The notes: generated from the letters alone by a model not told the origin. A DNA stretch of 64,000 bases from Aldersonia sp036524855 (GCA_036524855.1 DATDBL010000133.1:4554-68553), one strand, 5' to 3'. Shown: positions 1-8,996, counted from the first letter of the stretch. Numbers and translations: made by a program.

Positions 1-1
1 G

Positions 2-133
2 TTGTGGTCGTTCGACCTTCACGGCAACCGTCGCATTCGGCGCTGGCAGTTCCTGGGGGAGTGGCTACTCCCCGGCCTGGAGGCGATCGTGCCCGCCACC
101 TCCCGCCAGCACCGGAGTTCAGCCCTCCTCTAG
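2..133 (+). CDS. C-terminal fragment of an Xre/MbcA-type antitoxin-like protein (5' end outside window)
   Basis: The reading frame from base 2 to the TAG at 131-133 reads LWSFDLHGNRRIRRWQF and then LPGLEAIVPA. A W-x-F / R-R-x-x-x-W-Q-F / LPGL pattern of this kind is seen in the C-terminal part of actinobacterial helix-turn-helix proteins that resemble antitoxins of RES toxins. Only about 43 codons are inside the window. The usual family C-terminus is longer, so the protein may be truncated by a frameshift near base 100. The DNA-binding part is not visible. The family call is tentative; the open frame is directly observed. Confidence 0.35.
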   Translation: MWSFDLHGNRRIRRWQFLGEWLLPGLEAIVPATSRQHRSSALL

Positions 134-178
134 ACCACCCACTCGTGTGGTCGCTCCTGGAGGCCGCGGCCGGCGAGA

Positions 179-1324
179 TCAGCTACCGCCTGCGCTGAAC
201 CAGCGCCGCCGCCGGCTCCTGGCGTAGTCCTTCTTCTCCTGCGCGAGTTCGACCGACGGCCCGACGAACGGCGCCACCGGCGCCGGACCCGAGAGGAAGT
301 CCGCATCGACCTTGCCGACCAGCCCGCCACCGAACTCGACGTAGCAGGATCCTTGCCCGCGGTACTTCTCCGGCGGCAGCGAGCCGTGCAGCCGCGCGGC
401 GATGCCGGCGGCGACCGTGCGGGCGGCGTTCTCCGCAAAGACGCCCGCCCGCGGCACCGGTGCGTCGGCACAGTCGCCGATGGCGTAGACGCCCTGGAAC
501 GGCGTGGCCAGCGTCCGCTTGTCCACCGCGATCCAGCCGTCTCCACCGCCCTCGGTGAGGCCCGACGCCGCGACTACCGCGGGTACTCGGTGGGTCGGGA
601 TGCCGATGAACAGGTCGTATTCGAGGTCGCCGGCGCGGGTCTTCGCGACGTGCGTGACCGGGTCGAGGGCGTGCACCCGTTGTCCCGGTGAATAGTCGAT
701 GCCGCGCTCCTTCAAGGCATCCACCAGCACCGACGACGTCTCGACGGAAACCGGGATCGGCGACTCCATCGGGCTGATCACCCGGATTCGGCTGCGCCCG
801 CGGATGCCGCGCTCGGTCAGCATCTCGTGCAGCAGCATCGCGCCCTCGTAGGGGGCCGGCGGGCACTTGAACGGAACGCTCAGCACCGAGATCAAAACCG
901 TTCCACCATCGAAGCTTTCGAGTCGATCGCGCAGCCGCACCGCCCCGTCGACCGAGTAGTACTCGTAGCCGTCCTCGATGAAGCCCGGGGTCGCGCCCGG
1001 GTCATATTCGGCACCGAGCGCGACGACGAGGATGTCCGGTTGGTACTCGGAACTGTCGGTGACAACGCGCCGGGACCGCGGATCGATGGCGGTCACTCGC
1101 TCCTGCCGGAATTCGACGCCGCGACGGGTGATCGTTTCGTAGGCGGCGCGTACCTTCTCGGTTGATTTGCCGCGGAACAGGATTTCCAGCTTGCAGAAGC
1201 CGAACGTGAAGGAGTCGTTCTGGTCGATCAGGATGACCCGGACCTCGTCGGCCAGGGTCTCCGACAGGCACGCGGACAGTTCGAGTCCACCGAATCCGGC
1301 GCCGAGGATCAGCACGGTCTGCAT
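179..1324 (-). CDS. NAD(P)/FAD-dependent oxidoreductase (type II NADH dehydrogenase / sulfide:quinone reductase-like)
   Basis: A 381-aa flavoprotein of the pyridine nucleotide-disulphide oxidoreductase superfamily. The N-terminus MQTVLILGAGFGGLE carries the FAD-binding GxGxxG at residues 8-13. A second FAD-binding stretch, VYAIGDCADAP, lies near residue 280 and is followed by the conserved AENAARTVAAGIAARL helix. This layout fits single-subunit NADH or sulfide dehydrogenases that pass electrons to quinones at the inner membrane face, but no membrane-anchor helix is obvious and the substrate cannot be read from sequence. I start at the ATG at 1324 because the flavin motif follows at once; longer in-frame starts upstream run through the divergent padR promoter. 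The gene is divergent from padR and may share its operator. Confidence 0.8.
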   Translation of the reverse strand: MQTVLILGAGFGGLELSACLSETLADEVRVILIDQNDSFTFGFCKLEILFRGKSTEKVRAAYETITRRGVEFRQERVTAIDPRSRRVVTDSSEYQPDILVVALGAEYDPGATPGFIEDGYEYYSVDGAVRLRDRLESFDGGTVLISVLSVPFKCPPAPYEGAMLLHEMLTERGIRGRSRIRVISPMESPIPVSVETSSVLVDALKERGIDYSPGQRVHALDPVTHVAKTRAGDLEYDLFIGIPTHRVPAVVAASGLTEGGGDGWIAVDKRTLATPFQGVYAIGDCADAPVPRAGVFAENAARTVAAGIAARLHGSLPPEKYRGQGSCYVEFGGGLVGKVDADFLSGPAPVAPFVGPSVELAQEKKDYARSRRRRWFSAGGS

Positions 1325-1410
1325 TGCGTCAGTGTGCGCCCGCTCGGCTCGAGTAGCCAACCTCCTTCGGTGAATCGATGGCGTCACTGTTGGTCTCGCA
1401 ACCCCGCCGG

Positions 1411-1457
1411 TACCTAGATCTGCTAGGGTCAGGTCAAACCCTAGATGACCTAGGTAT
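1411..1457. promoter_or_regulatory. Nested CTAG-rich inverted repeats, probable PadR operator
   Basis: Two inverted repeats are almost concentric. The outer arms are TACCTAG (1411-1417) and CTAGGTA (1451-1457); the inner arms are CTAGGGT (1423-1429) and ACCCTAG (1438-1444). The site sits between the divergent flavoprotein and padR genes and ends 9 bases before the padR ATG. CTAG is rare in GC-rich genomes, so four copies in 47 bases are striking. Autoregulation by PadR is an inference from position. Confidence 0.6.
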
Positions 1458-1466
1458 TGGAGGCTC

Positions 1467-1829
1467 ATGTTCATCGAGAAGGACCTGGTGGCAGCCTCGG
1501 CAACGCCGCTGGTGCTCGGCATTCTCGCCGACGGCGAGTCCTACGGCTACGCCATTCTCAGGCGCGTCAACGACCTGTCCGGCGGGCGGATGCAGTGGAC
1601 GGACGGGATGCTGTACCCGTTGCTGCACCGCCTGGAGCGGTCGGGTTACGTCTCGGCGACTTGGCGAACGGCCGAAAACGGGCGGCGGCGCAAGCACTAC
1701 GCCATCACCGATCCGGGGAGGAAGGTGCTCGCGGACCGGCGCACGCAGTGGACGGTCGTCGCGGATGCACTGAACCAGGTATGGGCGGCCGTTCAGCTGC
1801 CACCGGCCGTCGCCAGGGGGTTGTCATGA
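1467..1829 (+). CDS. PadR family transcriptional regulator
   Basis: A 120-aa PadR repressor with a winged helix only and no long C-terminal dimerisation domain (short PadR type). The signature SYGYAILRRVNDLSGGRMQW, then DGMLYPLLHRLERSGYV and the wing GRRRKHYAITDPGRKVL, covers residues 25-90. Short PadR proteins usually respond to small molecules or membrane stress and often repress the membrane-protein gene next to them. The downstream membrane gene starts inside this gene's stop codon (ATGATGA at 1826-1832), so the two are translationally coupled. The palindromic region just upstream suggests autoregulation. Confidence 0.9.
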   Translation: MFIEKDLVAASATPLVLGILADGESYGYAILRRVNDLSGGRMQWTDGMLYPLLHRLERSGYVSATWRTAENGRRRKHYAITDPGRKVLADRRTQWTVVADALNQVWAAVQLPPAVARGLS

Positions 1830-3175
1830 TGGACACCGACAGCGAGTTGGAGTCGCAGATCGACCAGTGGCGTGGGTACGTCCGGTGTCATCGGGTGATC
1901 TCCCCTACCGACATCGACGAAATGGAAGGCCATCTTCGTGATCAGGTCTCGGACCTGTCCGAGGCGGGACTGACCGCGAGCGAAGCGTTCCTGGTCGCCG
2001 TCAAGCGCATGGGCAATCTCGATGCGATTTCGCGTGAGTTCGCGCGCGAGCATTCCGAGCGGTTGTGGAAGCAGCTCATGCTGATGCCGGCCGCTCCGGG
2101 AGCCGACACCGCCCGGTCCAGGCGCGAACTGAGCGTCGTCCTGGCCCTCGCCGTCGGTGCGGGACTCGCCGTCAAGGCCGGGCTGGAGTGGCTGCCGGAG
2201 CAGGTCCTCGTGCGCGAGATCAGCCTGTTCGTGCTGCCGTTTCTGACCGGATACTTCGCGTGGAAACGGAAGATGAGGATGCGCGACGCCGCGGTGCTCG
2301 TCGTGCCGTTCGCTCTGGCCGCTGTCGTGCTGACCCTGTTTCCGTTTGCCGAGAACGGAGCGACCGAGGTCATCGCCGCGATCCACGCGCCGATCGCGTT
2401 GTGGTTCGTCGTCGGCCTGGCGTACGTCGGTGGCGACTGGCGATCGCACCGCCGCCGCATGGACTTCGTCCGGTTCACCGGTGAATGGGTGGTCTACCTG
2501 GTCCTGCTCGCGCTCGGCGGCGGCGTGCTGATCGGCCTGACGATCGGCGCCTTCGAGGCACTGGACATGGATGTCGAGTGGGCCATCGGGCAGTGGATCC
2601 TGCCGTGCGGCGCGGCGGGCGCGATCATCGTCGCGGCGTGGCTTGTCGAGGCGAAACAGGATGTCGTGGAGAACATCGCGCCCGTCCTGACTCGCGTGTT
2701 CACCCCGATCACAGTCGTCATGTTGCTCGCGTTGCTCGTGGGGTTCACGGCGACCGGCAGCGTCGTCGGCGTCGACCGAGATCTGCTCATCCTCATGGAC
2801 CTGATTCTCGTACTCGTCCTGGGACTGCTGCTGTACGCGATCTCCGCGCGTGACCCCCTTGCACCTCCCGGCTTCTTCGACCGGATGCAACTGCTCCTCG
2901 TCGTCAGTGCCCTCGCCGTCGACGTGCTGATGCTGACCGCCATGCTCACCCGCATCGCAGAATTCGGTTTCACCCCGAACAAGGTGACCGCGCTCGGCCT
3001 GAACCTGGTGCTGCTGGTGAATCTGGTCTGGTCGGCTCGCCTCGGGGTCAGCTTCGTCCGCGGTCGGTGCGGGTTCGGCTCGGTCGAGCGGTGGCAGACC
3101 CGTTATCTGCCCGTCTATGGCGTATGGGCCGCCCTCGCCGTTGTCGCGATCCCCCCTGCATTCGATTTCGTGTGA
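1826..3175 (+). CDS. Permease-prefix-domain membrane protein coupled to PadR
   Basis: A 449-aa protein. Residues 1-75 are soluble and resemble the 'permease prefix domain 1' found in PadR-linked proteins (EMEGHLRDQVSDLSEAGLTASEAF, then MGNLDAISREFAREHSERLW). The rest contains about eleven hydrophobic segments, beginning near LSVVLALAVGAGLAVKAGLEW and ending at VYGVWAALAVVAIPPAF. The ATG at 1826 overlaps the padR stop. Transport or signalling substrates are unknown. Pairing of PadR with a prefix-domain membrane protein is a recurrent actinobacterial arrangement, probably a stress-responsive module. The stop overlaps a possible GTG start of the next gene, so all three genes may form one unit. 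Confidence 0.7.
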   Translation: MMDTDSELESQIDQWRGYVRCHRVISPTDIDEMEGHLRDQVSDLSEAGLTASEAFLVAVKRMGNLDAISREFAREHSERLWKQLMLMPAAPGADTARSRRELSVVLALAVGAGLAVKAGLEWLPEQVLVREISLFVLPFLTGYFAWKRKMRMRDAAVLVVPFALAAVVLTLFPFAENGATEVIAAIHAPIALWFVVGLAYVGGDWRSHRRRMDFVRFTGEWVVYLVLLALGGGVLIGLTIGAFEALDMDVEWAIGQWILPCGAAGAIIVAAWLVEAKQDVVENIAPVLTRVFTPITVVMLLALLVGFTATGSVVGVDRDLLILMDLILVLVLGLLLYAISARDPLAPPGFFDRMQLLLVVSALAVDVLMLTAMLTRIAEFGFTPNKVTALGLNLVLLVNLVWSARLGVSFVRGRCGFGSVERWQTRYLPVYGVWAALAVVAIPPAFDFV

Positions 3176-3213
3176 ACGGGCGTGCGACGCAACGACGGCG
3201 AGGGGCTCAGCCG

Positions 3214-3777
3214 ATGAACCCGCGGGTGCCGGATCCGCCGCGGTGGTGGCGCGTTGCGGTGGGCATCGTCCTGACGGTGCTCGTCACGATCGCCTGTGCT
3301 GTGATGCTGTGGGCCTTCACCGCCCCGGTTGTCGACTACGTGTACGTGGTGCTCGCCGGGTGGGCGCTGCTGTTCCTCGGTGCCGCGTGGCTGGTCCTCG
3401 CACTGATCGGGTGGATCCGCTACCGCGCCTATCGGCACAGCCTGATCGCCCCGGTGCTGGTGCTGTTCACGGTGGCCTTGGTGATGTTCTCCGTCCCGTC
3501 CTGGATCGGATTTCAGGTCTCGAAGAGTGGCCTCGCGGACGCGGCGGCGGAGTGCGTCGACTCCTCCGAGGAAGTGCGGATCGGCGTGTACGAGGTGTGG
3601 ATGATCGTGCACCGGGAGGAGGGCTGCCTCTTCTACACTCGGGGTGGGCTGGTCGATTCCGTTGGCATCGCGTTCCTGCCGAATGGCGCGCCGCACCTCG
3701 GCGCGCCGCGCCACGAGGGGGACATCGGCTACCGACACGTCGACGGCGACTGGTATCGGTTCATTCAGCGGTTCTGA
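3214..3777 (+). CDS. Hypothetical membrane protein with extracytoplasmic tail
   Basis: A 187-aa protein that I do not recognise. Three hydrophobic segments follow MNPRVPDPPRWW (WRVAVGIVLTVLVTIACAVM; VYVVLAGWALLFLGAAWLVL; LIAPVLVLFTVALVMFSVP). A soluble domain of about 85 residues follows with two cysteines (ECVDSS and EEGCLF) that could form a disulfide outside the cell. The ATG at 3214 follows a GAGGGG ribosome site. A GTG at 3172 overlapping the upstream stop (GTGA) is an alternative start, which would add 14 basic residues. It is probably co-transcribed with padR and the prefix-domain protein. Confidence 0.65.
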   Translation: MNPRVPDPPRWWRVAVGIVLTVLVTIACAVMLWAFTAPVVDYVYVVLAGWALLFLGAAWLVLALIGWIRYRAYRHSLIAPVLVLFTVALVMFSVPSWIGFQVSKSGLADAAAECVDSSEEVRIGVYEVWMIVHREEGCLFYTRGGLVDSVGIAFLPNGAPHLGAPRHEGDIGYRHVDGDWYRFIQRF

Positions 3778-3794
3778 TCATCGATCAGCCGCGG

Positions 3795-4464
3795 CTAGTC
3801 GAAAATGTCGACGGCGATTCTCATCGGTTCTGTGAGCGTAATGACCTGGAACTGCGGGTAATCGGCGCGGAGGCCGACGAACGACTGGGTGGCGCGCTCG
3901 AAGTTCGGCGTCAGGTAGACCTCGACCACACCGTGCGCGGCGGGATCCGACAACGGATTCGCTCCGCTGTATTCAGGGATGCTGCTCTCGGCCGACGAGG
4001 CCGTATTGAAGAAGTAGATCTGCAGAATCGATCGACCGTTGATTTGTAGCGAGGTCTGTCTGCCGCGCTGCGTTGCCTCGGCAACATACTCGGCGCGCCA
4101 GCTGGGCGCATATGTGCCGCCGAAGTCGTAAACGAGGCGGTCGAATCCGTCGTGCCGCTCGATGTGCATGCCGCTGGCCGTCGCACCGGAGGCGGGCGAC
4201 GTCGGCAAAGTTGGAATGTCGGTCGGGCCCAGTGCTGCGGTGGCGCTGGGAGGAGATGGGTTGCCGGGCACGGCGGTGGTGGCCGGGAATCGGGGAGGCG
4301 CCTCTGGGGGAGGGGCGCCGAAGCCGGACTGTGCCGCGGGCACCTTGTCCCACGGGGTCGACGCCGGTTCGGTCGCTGGGCGACTGGCAGCCTGCAGTCA
4401 GGGCAATCCCGGTAATCAGCGCGACGAACGGTAACGCCCTGCGCGTTTCGCCCCTCATGATCAT
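3795..4464 (-). pseudogene. AMIN-like-domain lipoprotein, split by a frameshift
   Basis: Two minus-strand frames together make one lipoprotein. The first, from the ATG at 4464, gives MIMRGETRRALPFVALI and then a lipobox ITGIALTAGC. The second continues as RPATEPASTPWDKVPAAQ and runs to the stop at 3795. The mature part contains GFDRLVYDFGG, YVAEA, VEVYLTPNFERATQSFVGLR and RIAVDIFD, the pattern of the AMIN-like domain of actinobacterial cell-envelope lipoproteins. The frames join if one base of the CCC run at about 4378-4380 is removed. It is either a real pseudogene or a sequencing indel. No function beyond envelope localisation can be stated. Confidence 0.65.
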
Positions 4465-4529
4465 GTATCGGCCCACGGCGGCGGAATGTTGCTCGCATTG
4501 CGACCCGAATCGTCGCCGAAAGCAGCGGG

Positions 4530-5306
4530 CTACGCCTCGCTGAGCGGCGCTTCGGGCTCGACCCGCGACGGCACCCACGGTTGGTCGAACCGCAATACCC
4601 CAAACGCCTCCCCATACTTGAACGGTCGGTCGGCGGCCACGAACTCGGCCATTCCTCGAACGAAGCCCTCCGCCTGCGCCAAGTCGTCCCCGACCTGGGT
4701 GACGTGACACGCCAGGCTCTCGATCTTCTTGTCGATGAACTCGCCGATGTCCACGACCATGTTCGGCTCGATGTTCATCATCAGCCAGACCCCGGTCAGC
4801 TTGACCGGTTCCAGTCCCTCCTCCAGCAATTCCGGGTAGGCCAGCCGGGTGTCCGCCCCTGGGATCACGGCGGCCAGCGTCGCTTCACCTGCAGCCCGAT
4901 GATCCGGATGGTTGATGTACCGGTCCCTGAAGTACCGGGTCGTCGGATCGGTGGTCACCACCACCTCCGGCCGTACCTGTCGGATGAGCCGGACGATCTG
5001 CTCGCGAACTTCCAGCGTCGGCTCCAGCAAGCCGTCCTCGTAGCCGAGGAACTCCACCCGATCGACGCCGACCACCTTGGCCGAGGCCCGAGCCTCCGCC
5101 TCGCGCAGCGCAGCCAACCGCTCCCGGGTCATCTCCGGATCGCTCGACCCCGCCGCCCCGTTGGTCACCAACCCGTAGGTGACGTGTGCGCCCTCCCGCA
5201 CCCATCGCGCGACCGTTCCTGCGCATCCGAACTCGATGTCATCCGGATGCGCCACGACCACCAGCGCTCTTCCCGGCGTCCAGTACTCCATCGCCACAAC
5301 CCCCAT
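4530..5306 (-). CDS. PIG-L family zinc-dependent deacetylase
   Basis: A 258-aa enzyme of the LmbE/PIG-L fold, which removes acetyl groups from N-acetylglucosaminyl conjugates or related substrates using Zn2+. The first metal motif is ALVVVAHPDDIEFGCAGT near residues 14-31 (AHPDD, with His and two Asp). The second is INHPDHRAAGEATL near residue 130 (HPDH). The length is normal for the family. Members include MshB and Mca of mycothiol metabolism, but the substrate cannot be assigned here. Two starts are possible: the ATG at 5306 and a second at 5291 (MEYWTPGRALVVV), the latter closer to the family norm. It stands alone on the minus strand. Confidence 0.85.
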   Translation of the reverse strand: MGVVAMEYWTPGRALVVVAHPDDIEFGCAGTVARWVREGAHVTYGLVTNGAAGSSDPEMTRERLAALREAEARASAKVVGVDRVEFLGYEDGLLEPTLEVREQIVRLIRQVRPEVVVTTDPTTRYFRDRYINHPDHRAAGEATLAAVIPGADTRLAYPELLEEGLEPVKLTGVWLMMNIEPNMVVDIGEFIDKKIESLACHVTQVGDDLAQAEGFVRGMAEFVAADRPFKYGEAFGVLRFDQPWVPSRVEPEAPLSEA

Positions 5307-5603
5307 GGTTCGTCTGCCAACTCAGCACAGCCAGGGCACAGCCGTCGACCAGTATTCCAGCGCCCGGTTCGCTCACTCGTCGCGGTAGCCAGCGCCGACC
5401 TCCGGCGTGGCCCTGACCTGCGCATCGATGAGGTTGCCGGCTCGCTAATCCACCGCGAAGACACACGGGTGCAGCTGGGCCTTGCCGTACATCGCCGTGG
5501 CGAAGGCATGCAGCCCGCGCCCGGACCTGTCGGAGATTGCCGGTGACTGGCGCGACTTGGTGAGTCCGCGGCGATCCGGTGCATCGTCAGTGCGTCCAGT
5601 CCG
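5307..5603. other. 297-bp gap with only a possible gene remnant
   Basis: No complete gene is visible. A minus-strand frame ending with TAG (plus 5445-5447) reads RSGRGLHAFATAMYGKAQLH before PCVFAVD. It looks coding-like but has no clear start and I do not recognise it. The region separates the PIG-L gene from the DUF2252 gene and must contain the PIG-L promoter. Confidence 0.3.
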
Positions 5604-6986
5604 TCAGGCCGACTCGGCGTCGATCCGCCCCGAATTCACTGCCGCGACCAGCGCGGCATGATCGGCTTCGGTTTGATCCGCGTACCGAACGGAATACCGC
5701 CCGATCACCTCGTCCAGTTCCTCGTCGCCGGCGAAGTAGCCGGCGAGCAGCCGCGGATCGAGGGAGCGGGTGTGCGCACGCGCGAGCAGTGAGCCGGCCA
5801 GGCGACCGTAGTCGTCGAGATGGTCTCGTTCCAGGCCGGTGGGGTCGATGTCTCCCTTGAGGTTTCGGAACTGCCGCACGATGTAGGGGCGACCGTCGAT
5901 AGTCGTCCAGCCCAGCAGGATGTCCGTCTCAGCCTGTACGAGCCGCGCGCCGTGCACTATCCGCTTTCCCTCGTGCTTCGGCGTATCGGCCGGCAGGTAC
6001 GGCGACAATGCGGAGGGCCGGGCCTGCTTCAGCTGTAGGACGAGAACCTCGTCGCGATTGCCGTGCAGCAGGGCGACATAGCTGCGCAGACCGACGCTGC
6101 CGGTTCCGACGATCCGGAATGCGACGTCGGACACCGTGAATCGGGTGATCAAATTGCGGCGCGACTCGCGCAGCGACTCCACGTAGCCTTCCAGGCCATC
6201 GGTCACGGCATCGGCGACCCCTTGCTCCACGTGCGTGAGAATCGGCGGATCCTCGACGAATCGTCGCCGGCGGATACCGGTTTCGTGATCATCGAGGTGC
6301 TCGGTCCATTTCGCTGCCACCTTCTCGCTGGTGTTGCGACGGGCCTTCTGTGCGGCCCTGTCGAAGTCGTCGAGCAGAGCGTCGGCCTTGGCCCGCTCCA
6401 GCGTCGACTTGTCCGGCAGCGCATTCCAGGACTGCAGAAACGGCAGCTCGGCAAGATTGCGAATCGTGCGCCGATACGACTTGACGGCGTCTTCGGCGGC
6501 CTCGATGCAGCCGCTTTCGGACACACCGCCTTCGCGTCCGGCGAGCACGAGGCTCGCGGCGAGCCGTTTGAGGTCCCATTCCCACGGCCCAGGCAGCGTC
6601 TCATCGAAATCGTTGATGTCCATGACGATTTCGCCGTCCGGCGTCCCGTACAAGCCGAAGTTCGCAGCATGCGCGTCACCGCACAGCTGCGCCGTCAATC
6701 CATTGGCCGGTGAATCGGCAAGGTCGGCCGCCATCAGACCGCCGGCGCCGCGGAAGAACGCGAACGGAGATTCGATCATCCGACCGATTCGCAGCGGGAT
6801 CAGATCCGCCAGCCGCCCCTCGTTGCTCGCGTTGACGAAGCCGAGCACATCCGGGCGCCCGGCGCCCGTCGCGGCATGATCGTGCGCGCTCGATGGCACG
6901 GTTGAGCGCAACGCGTCGCCGCGCGCGAAGACGTCCTCCGCCTCGACCCGGGTTCGCAGGTCGACCCACGCGGGATTCGTCGCCAC
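5604..6986 (-). CDS. DUF2252 family protein (kinase-like fold)
   Basis: A protein of about 460 aa of the DUF2252 family, whose fold resembles aminoglycoside phosphotransferase/choline kinases. Diagnostic segments are RMIESPFAFFRGAGGLMAADL near residue 75, LCGDAHAANFGLYGTPDGEI near residue 105, and DINDFDETLPGPWEWDLKRL directly after. CGDAHAxN and DxNDFDE are the conserved acidic/His pair of the family. In vivo substrates are unknown. I chose the GTG at 6986 (VATNPAWVDLRTRVEAEDVF) because the extra N-terminal residues of the longer version, from an ATG at 7079, look non-coding; both remain possible. It is a single gene. Confidence 0.8.
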   Translation of the reverse strand: MATNPAWVDLRTRVEAEDVFARGDALRSTVPSSAHDHAATGAGRPDVLGFVNASNEGRLADLIPLRIGRMIESPFAFFRGAGGLMAADLADSPANGLTAQLCGDAHAANFGLYGTPDGEIVMDINDFDETLPGPWEWDLKRLAASLVLAGREGGVSESGCIEAAEDAVKSYRRTIRNLAELPFLQSWNALPDKSTLERAKADALLDDFDRAAQKARRNTSEKVAAKWTEHLDDHETGIRRRRFVEDPPILTHVEQGVADAVTDGLEGYVESLRESRRNLITRFTVSDVAFRIVGTGSVGLRSYVALLHGNRDEVLVLQLKQARPSALSPYLPADTPKHEGKRIVHGARLVQAETDILLGWTTIDGRPYIVRQFRNLKGDIDPTGLERDHLDDYGRLAGSLLARAHTRSLDPRLLAGYFAGDEELDEVIGRYSVRYADQTEADHAALVAAVNSGRIDAESA

Positions 6987-7241
6987 GACCGCGACCCTAT
7001 CCCGGTCGCCTCTCCGACGCGACGCTTGGGGGACGCTGGGCGAGTTCGAGGAAGGAAGGTGTCGACCGAGCGCTCGCATTCTTCGCCGACAAGCTTGGTA
7101 CAGCTACCTTCGATTCGCCGTAGTGATGACCGGGGCCAGCGGGCCAGTGCTCGTTCTGGGTCCGATGTATTACGGTCATCTCGTAGCTGTCGAGTGATCG
7201 CGCCGCGCTGCGGGAGGGTGCGACCGGTGAGGAGGCCACAT

Positions 7242-7592
7242 ATGGGAGCCGACTCCAATCCTGATGTGGCGCGAGCCATGTTCGCGAGCTACGTCGCCCA
7301 AGATCGCGCGGCGGCGGAGCGGCTCATCGCCGAGGACTTCGTCTTCACCAGCCCGCAGGATGACCACATCGACAAGGCGGCGTTCTTCGAGCGCTGTTTC
7401 CCGACGGCGGACCGGGTGTCGACTCAGGAACTCCACATCGTCGTGCCGGCCGGGGACGACGACGTGTTCGTCCTGTACGAGTACGAGTTGCGTGTCGGCG
7501 GCCGATATCGCAATGCCGAACTCATCACGGTCCGTGGTGGCCGGATCGTCGAAACGCAGGTCTTCTTCGGCGGCCGCGTTCCGGACGCCTGA
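7242..7592 (+). CDS. SnoaL/NTF2-like small protein
   Basis: A 116-aa protein of the NTF2-like superfamily (cone-shaped alpha+beta fold). Visible pieces are the N-terminal helix DVARAMFASYVAQDRAAAER, then LIAEDFVFTSPQDDHIDKA, FFERCFPTADRV, and a C-terminal beta sheet ending RNAELITVRGGRIVETQVFF. Proteins of this sort are small enzymes or binding proteins; no catalytic set can be named. The ATG at 7242 has a good GAGGAGG site just upstream. The gene converges on the PPOX gene with 17 bases between them. Confidence 0.8.
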   Translation: MGADSNPDVARAMFASYVAQDRAAAERLIAEDFVFTSPQDDHIDKAAFFERCFPTADRVSTQELHIVVPAGDDDVFVLYEYELRVGGRYRNAELITVRGGRIVETQVFFGGRVPDA

Positions 7593-7609
7593 CGGTGCCG
7601 CCACACCCA

Positions 7610-8026
7610 TCACACCCGATGAACGGCGCGCCTCGCCGGGTACCACGTCTCGCCGATCGGTTTGCCCGCCATGTTCCAGCTCCATGAAACGGTGGGGACG
7701 ACTCGCATGTAATAGCCCGGGCCGACCATCCCCACCCGTTCGACCGGATCCTCGCCGCGGCCGTAGATCCGGATTCCGCGGGCGATGAACGGCTCGAACG
7801 ACACCATGTCGTCGACGACGATGGCGACCTTGCGGTTGCCCTCTCGCACGTTGCGGACCTTGCGCGTACCCAGTACCTGCCGGCCGGCCCCGCAGACCCA
7901 GAGGTGCGGCCCCTCGTATTCGAGCGCGACCGGCACGACGTCGGGCTGCCCGTCGCCGGCTACTGTGGCCAGCCGGGCGAGCGGCTGGGACGTCAGATAC
8001 GCGATCTCCTCCTCGGTGAACGACAT
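7610..8026 (-). CDS. PPOX-class F420-dependent oxidoreductase
   Basis: A 138-aa split-barrel flavin/deazaflavin protein. It begins MSFTEEEIAYLTSQPLARLA and continues VAGDGQPDVVPVALEYEG, VRNVREGNRKVAIVVDD, FEPFIARGIRIYGRGEDP and finally VSWSWNMAGKP. This matches actinobacterial Rv1155-like PPOX-class proteins that use F420 (or FMN) to reduce small molecules. The ATG at 8026 follows a strong GAGGAGGTTG site. It converges with the SnoaL-like gene. The physiological substrate is unknown. Confidence 0.85.
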   Translation of the reverse strand: MSFTEEEIAYLTSQPLARLATVAGDGQPDVVPVALEYEGPHLWVCGAGRQVLGTRKVRNVREGNRKVAIVVDDMVSFEPFIARGIRIYGRGEDPVERVGMVGPGYYMRVVPTVSWSWNMAGKPIGETWYPARRAVHRV

Positions 8027-8091
8027 CGCAACCTCCTCCTCGACGTCGCGGGCGCGGCGTATCCAATGTCTCACTCGCAGTGTTCGGGGAG

Positions 8092-8124
8092 TCGGGGTTC
8101 GAGAGAGGAACCGTTGAACCCCGA
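8092..8124. promoter_or_regulatory. 9-bp inverted repeat upstream of the MarR remnant
   Basis: TCGGGGTTC (8092-8100) and GAACCCCGA (8116-8124) are exact inverted copies separated by 15 bases. The element lies between the divergent PPOX and MarR-like genes. It could be an RNA hairpin or a protein site. No T-run follows, so it is not a classical terminator. Confidence 0.35.
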
Positions 8125-8255
8125 GGTCATAGGTAGGTCAGGCGTGCTCTTTCGCCGGTTCGACTGTTCGATTCTCGGCTCCGGTGAACGACAGCGCGCG
8201 CAAGGCGCACAGCCAGCCGATGCCGCCGATGGTCATGCGCACATAGTTCAGCCCT

Positions 8256-8748
8256 GTCCACCAAGCGACGAACGTCTCCACACAGCTACGGCTGCAGGCG
8301 GTGCGATCGGTGATGTTCCACTCCGCCGTCGCGGCGCGACTCGGAATCGCCGTGACGGATTTCAACTGCCTCAACGTGTTGAGCCTCGATGGCTCGCAGA
8401 CCCCGGGACGGCTGGCCGAGCGCATCGGAATCACCCGCGGCGGCGCCGTCACCGCGATGATCGACCGGCTCGAACGCGCCGGGTTCGTGCGTCGACGGCG
8501 GGATACCGGTGATCGCCGACGGGTCCTGGTCGAATTGGACAGCGCCGTTGCGGGCGATGCGATCACCGATGTTCGGCGACCTAGGAACCGCGGTTGCCGA
8601 ATATCTCGACGGCTACACGGTCGAGGAACTCCGGATGCTGCAGCGCTTTACGTCCGATGTCAACACGCTCGTGTCGCAGGCCACGGAGAAGCTACGACGG
8701 GCTCAACTGGGATCCGCCCCGCGGATCGCTGGAGGGATTGTCGATTAG
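8256..8748 (+). pseudogene. MarR family regulator with a frameshift
   Basis: The first frame reads AVRSVMFHSAVAARLGIAVT, then LNVLSLDGSQTPGRLAERI, ITRGGAVTAMIDRLERAGFV and RRRRDTGDRRRVLVEL: the full MarR winged helix with its RDxxDRR wing. After TDV the protein continues only in another frame, as FGDLGTAVAEYLDGYTVEEL and RMLQRFTSDVNTLVSQATE, the expected C-terminal dimerisation helices. One missing base at about 8570 (GATGTTC instead of GATGNTTC) explains the split. The start is unclear: a GTG at 8256 gives VHQATNVSTQLRLQAVRSVM, and the in-frame stop at 8244 rules out earlier starts. It may be a pseudogene or an assembly error. Confidence 0.65.
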
Positions 8749-8996
8749 CTTGCCGGGCGACGCGGAATCGCGCGCCACCGGCGGGGAACGTCGGTGACCA
8801 TCGTGCACGATCGGCGGATGGCGGCCGGACGCGCGTGCAGCGAAGTTGCCACAGGCGACGGCAGCGTCGGCACTGTCACGTTGGCTGACAGCGTGGGATG
8901 ATCTTCGGGTTGATCGAAGCTGCTCCGCCTAGCGGATACGAGCGGGGAACCGGTGGTAGAACTCCAGGGTGTGCGTCCAGACACAAGGAGACGACG

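Noticed and set aside
8092..8124. Rho-independent terminator
   Set aside because: The stem is good but no T-run follows, and it lies between divergent genes where no terminator is needed.
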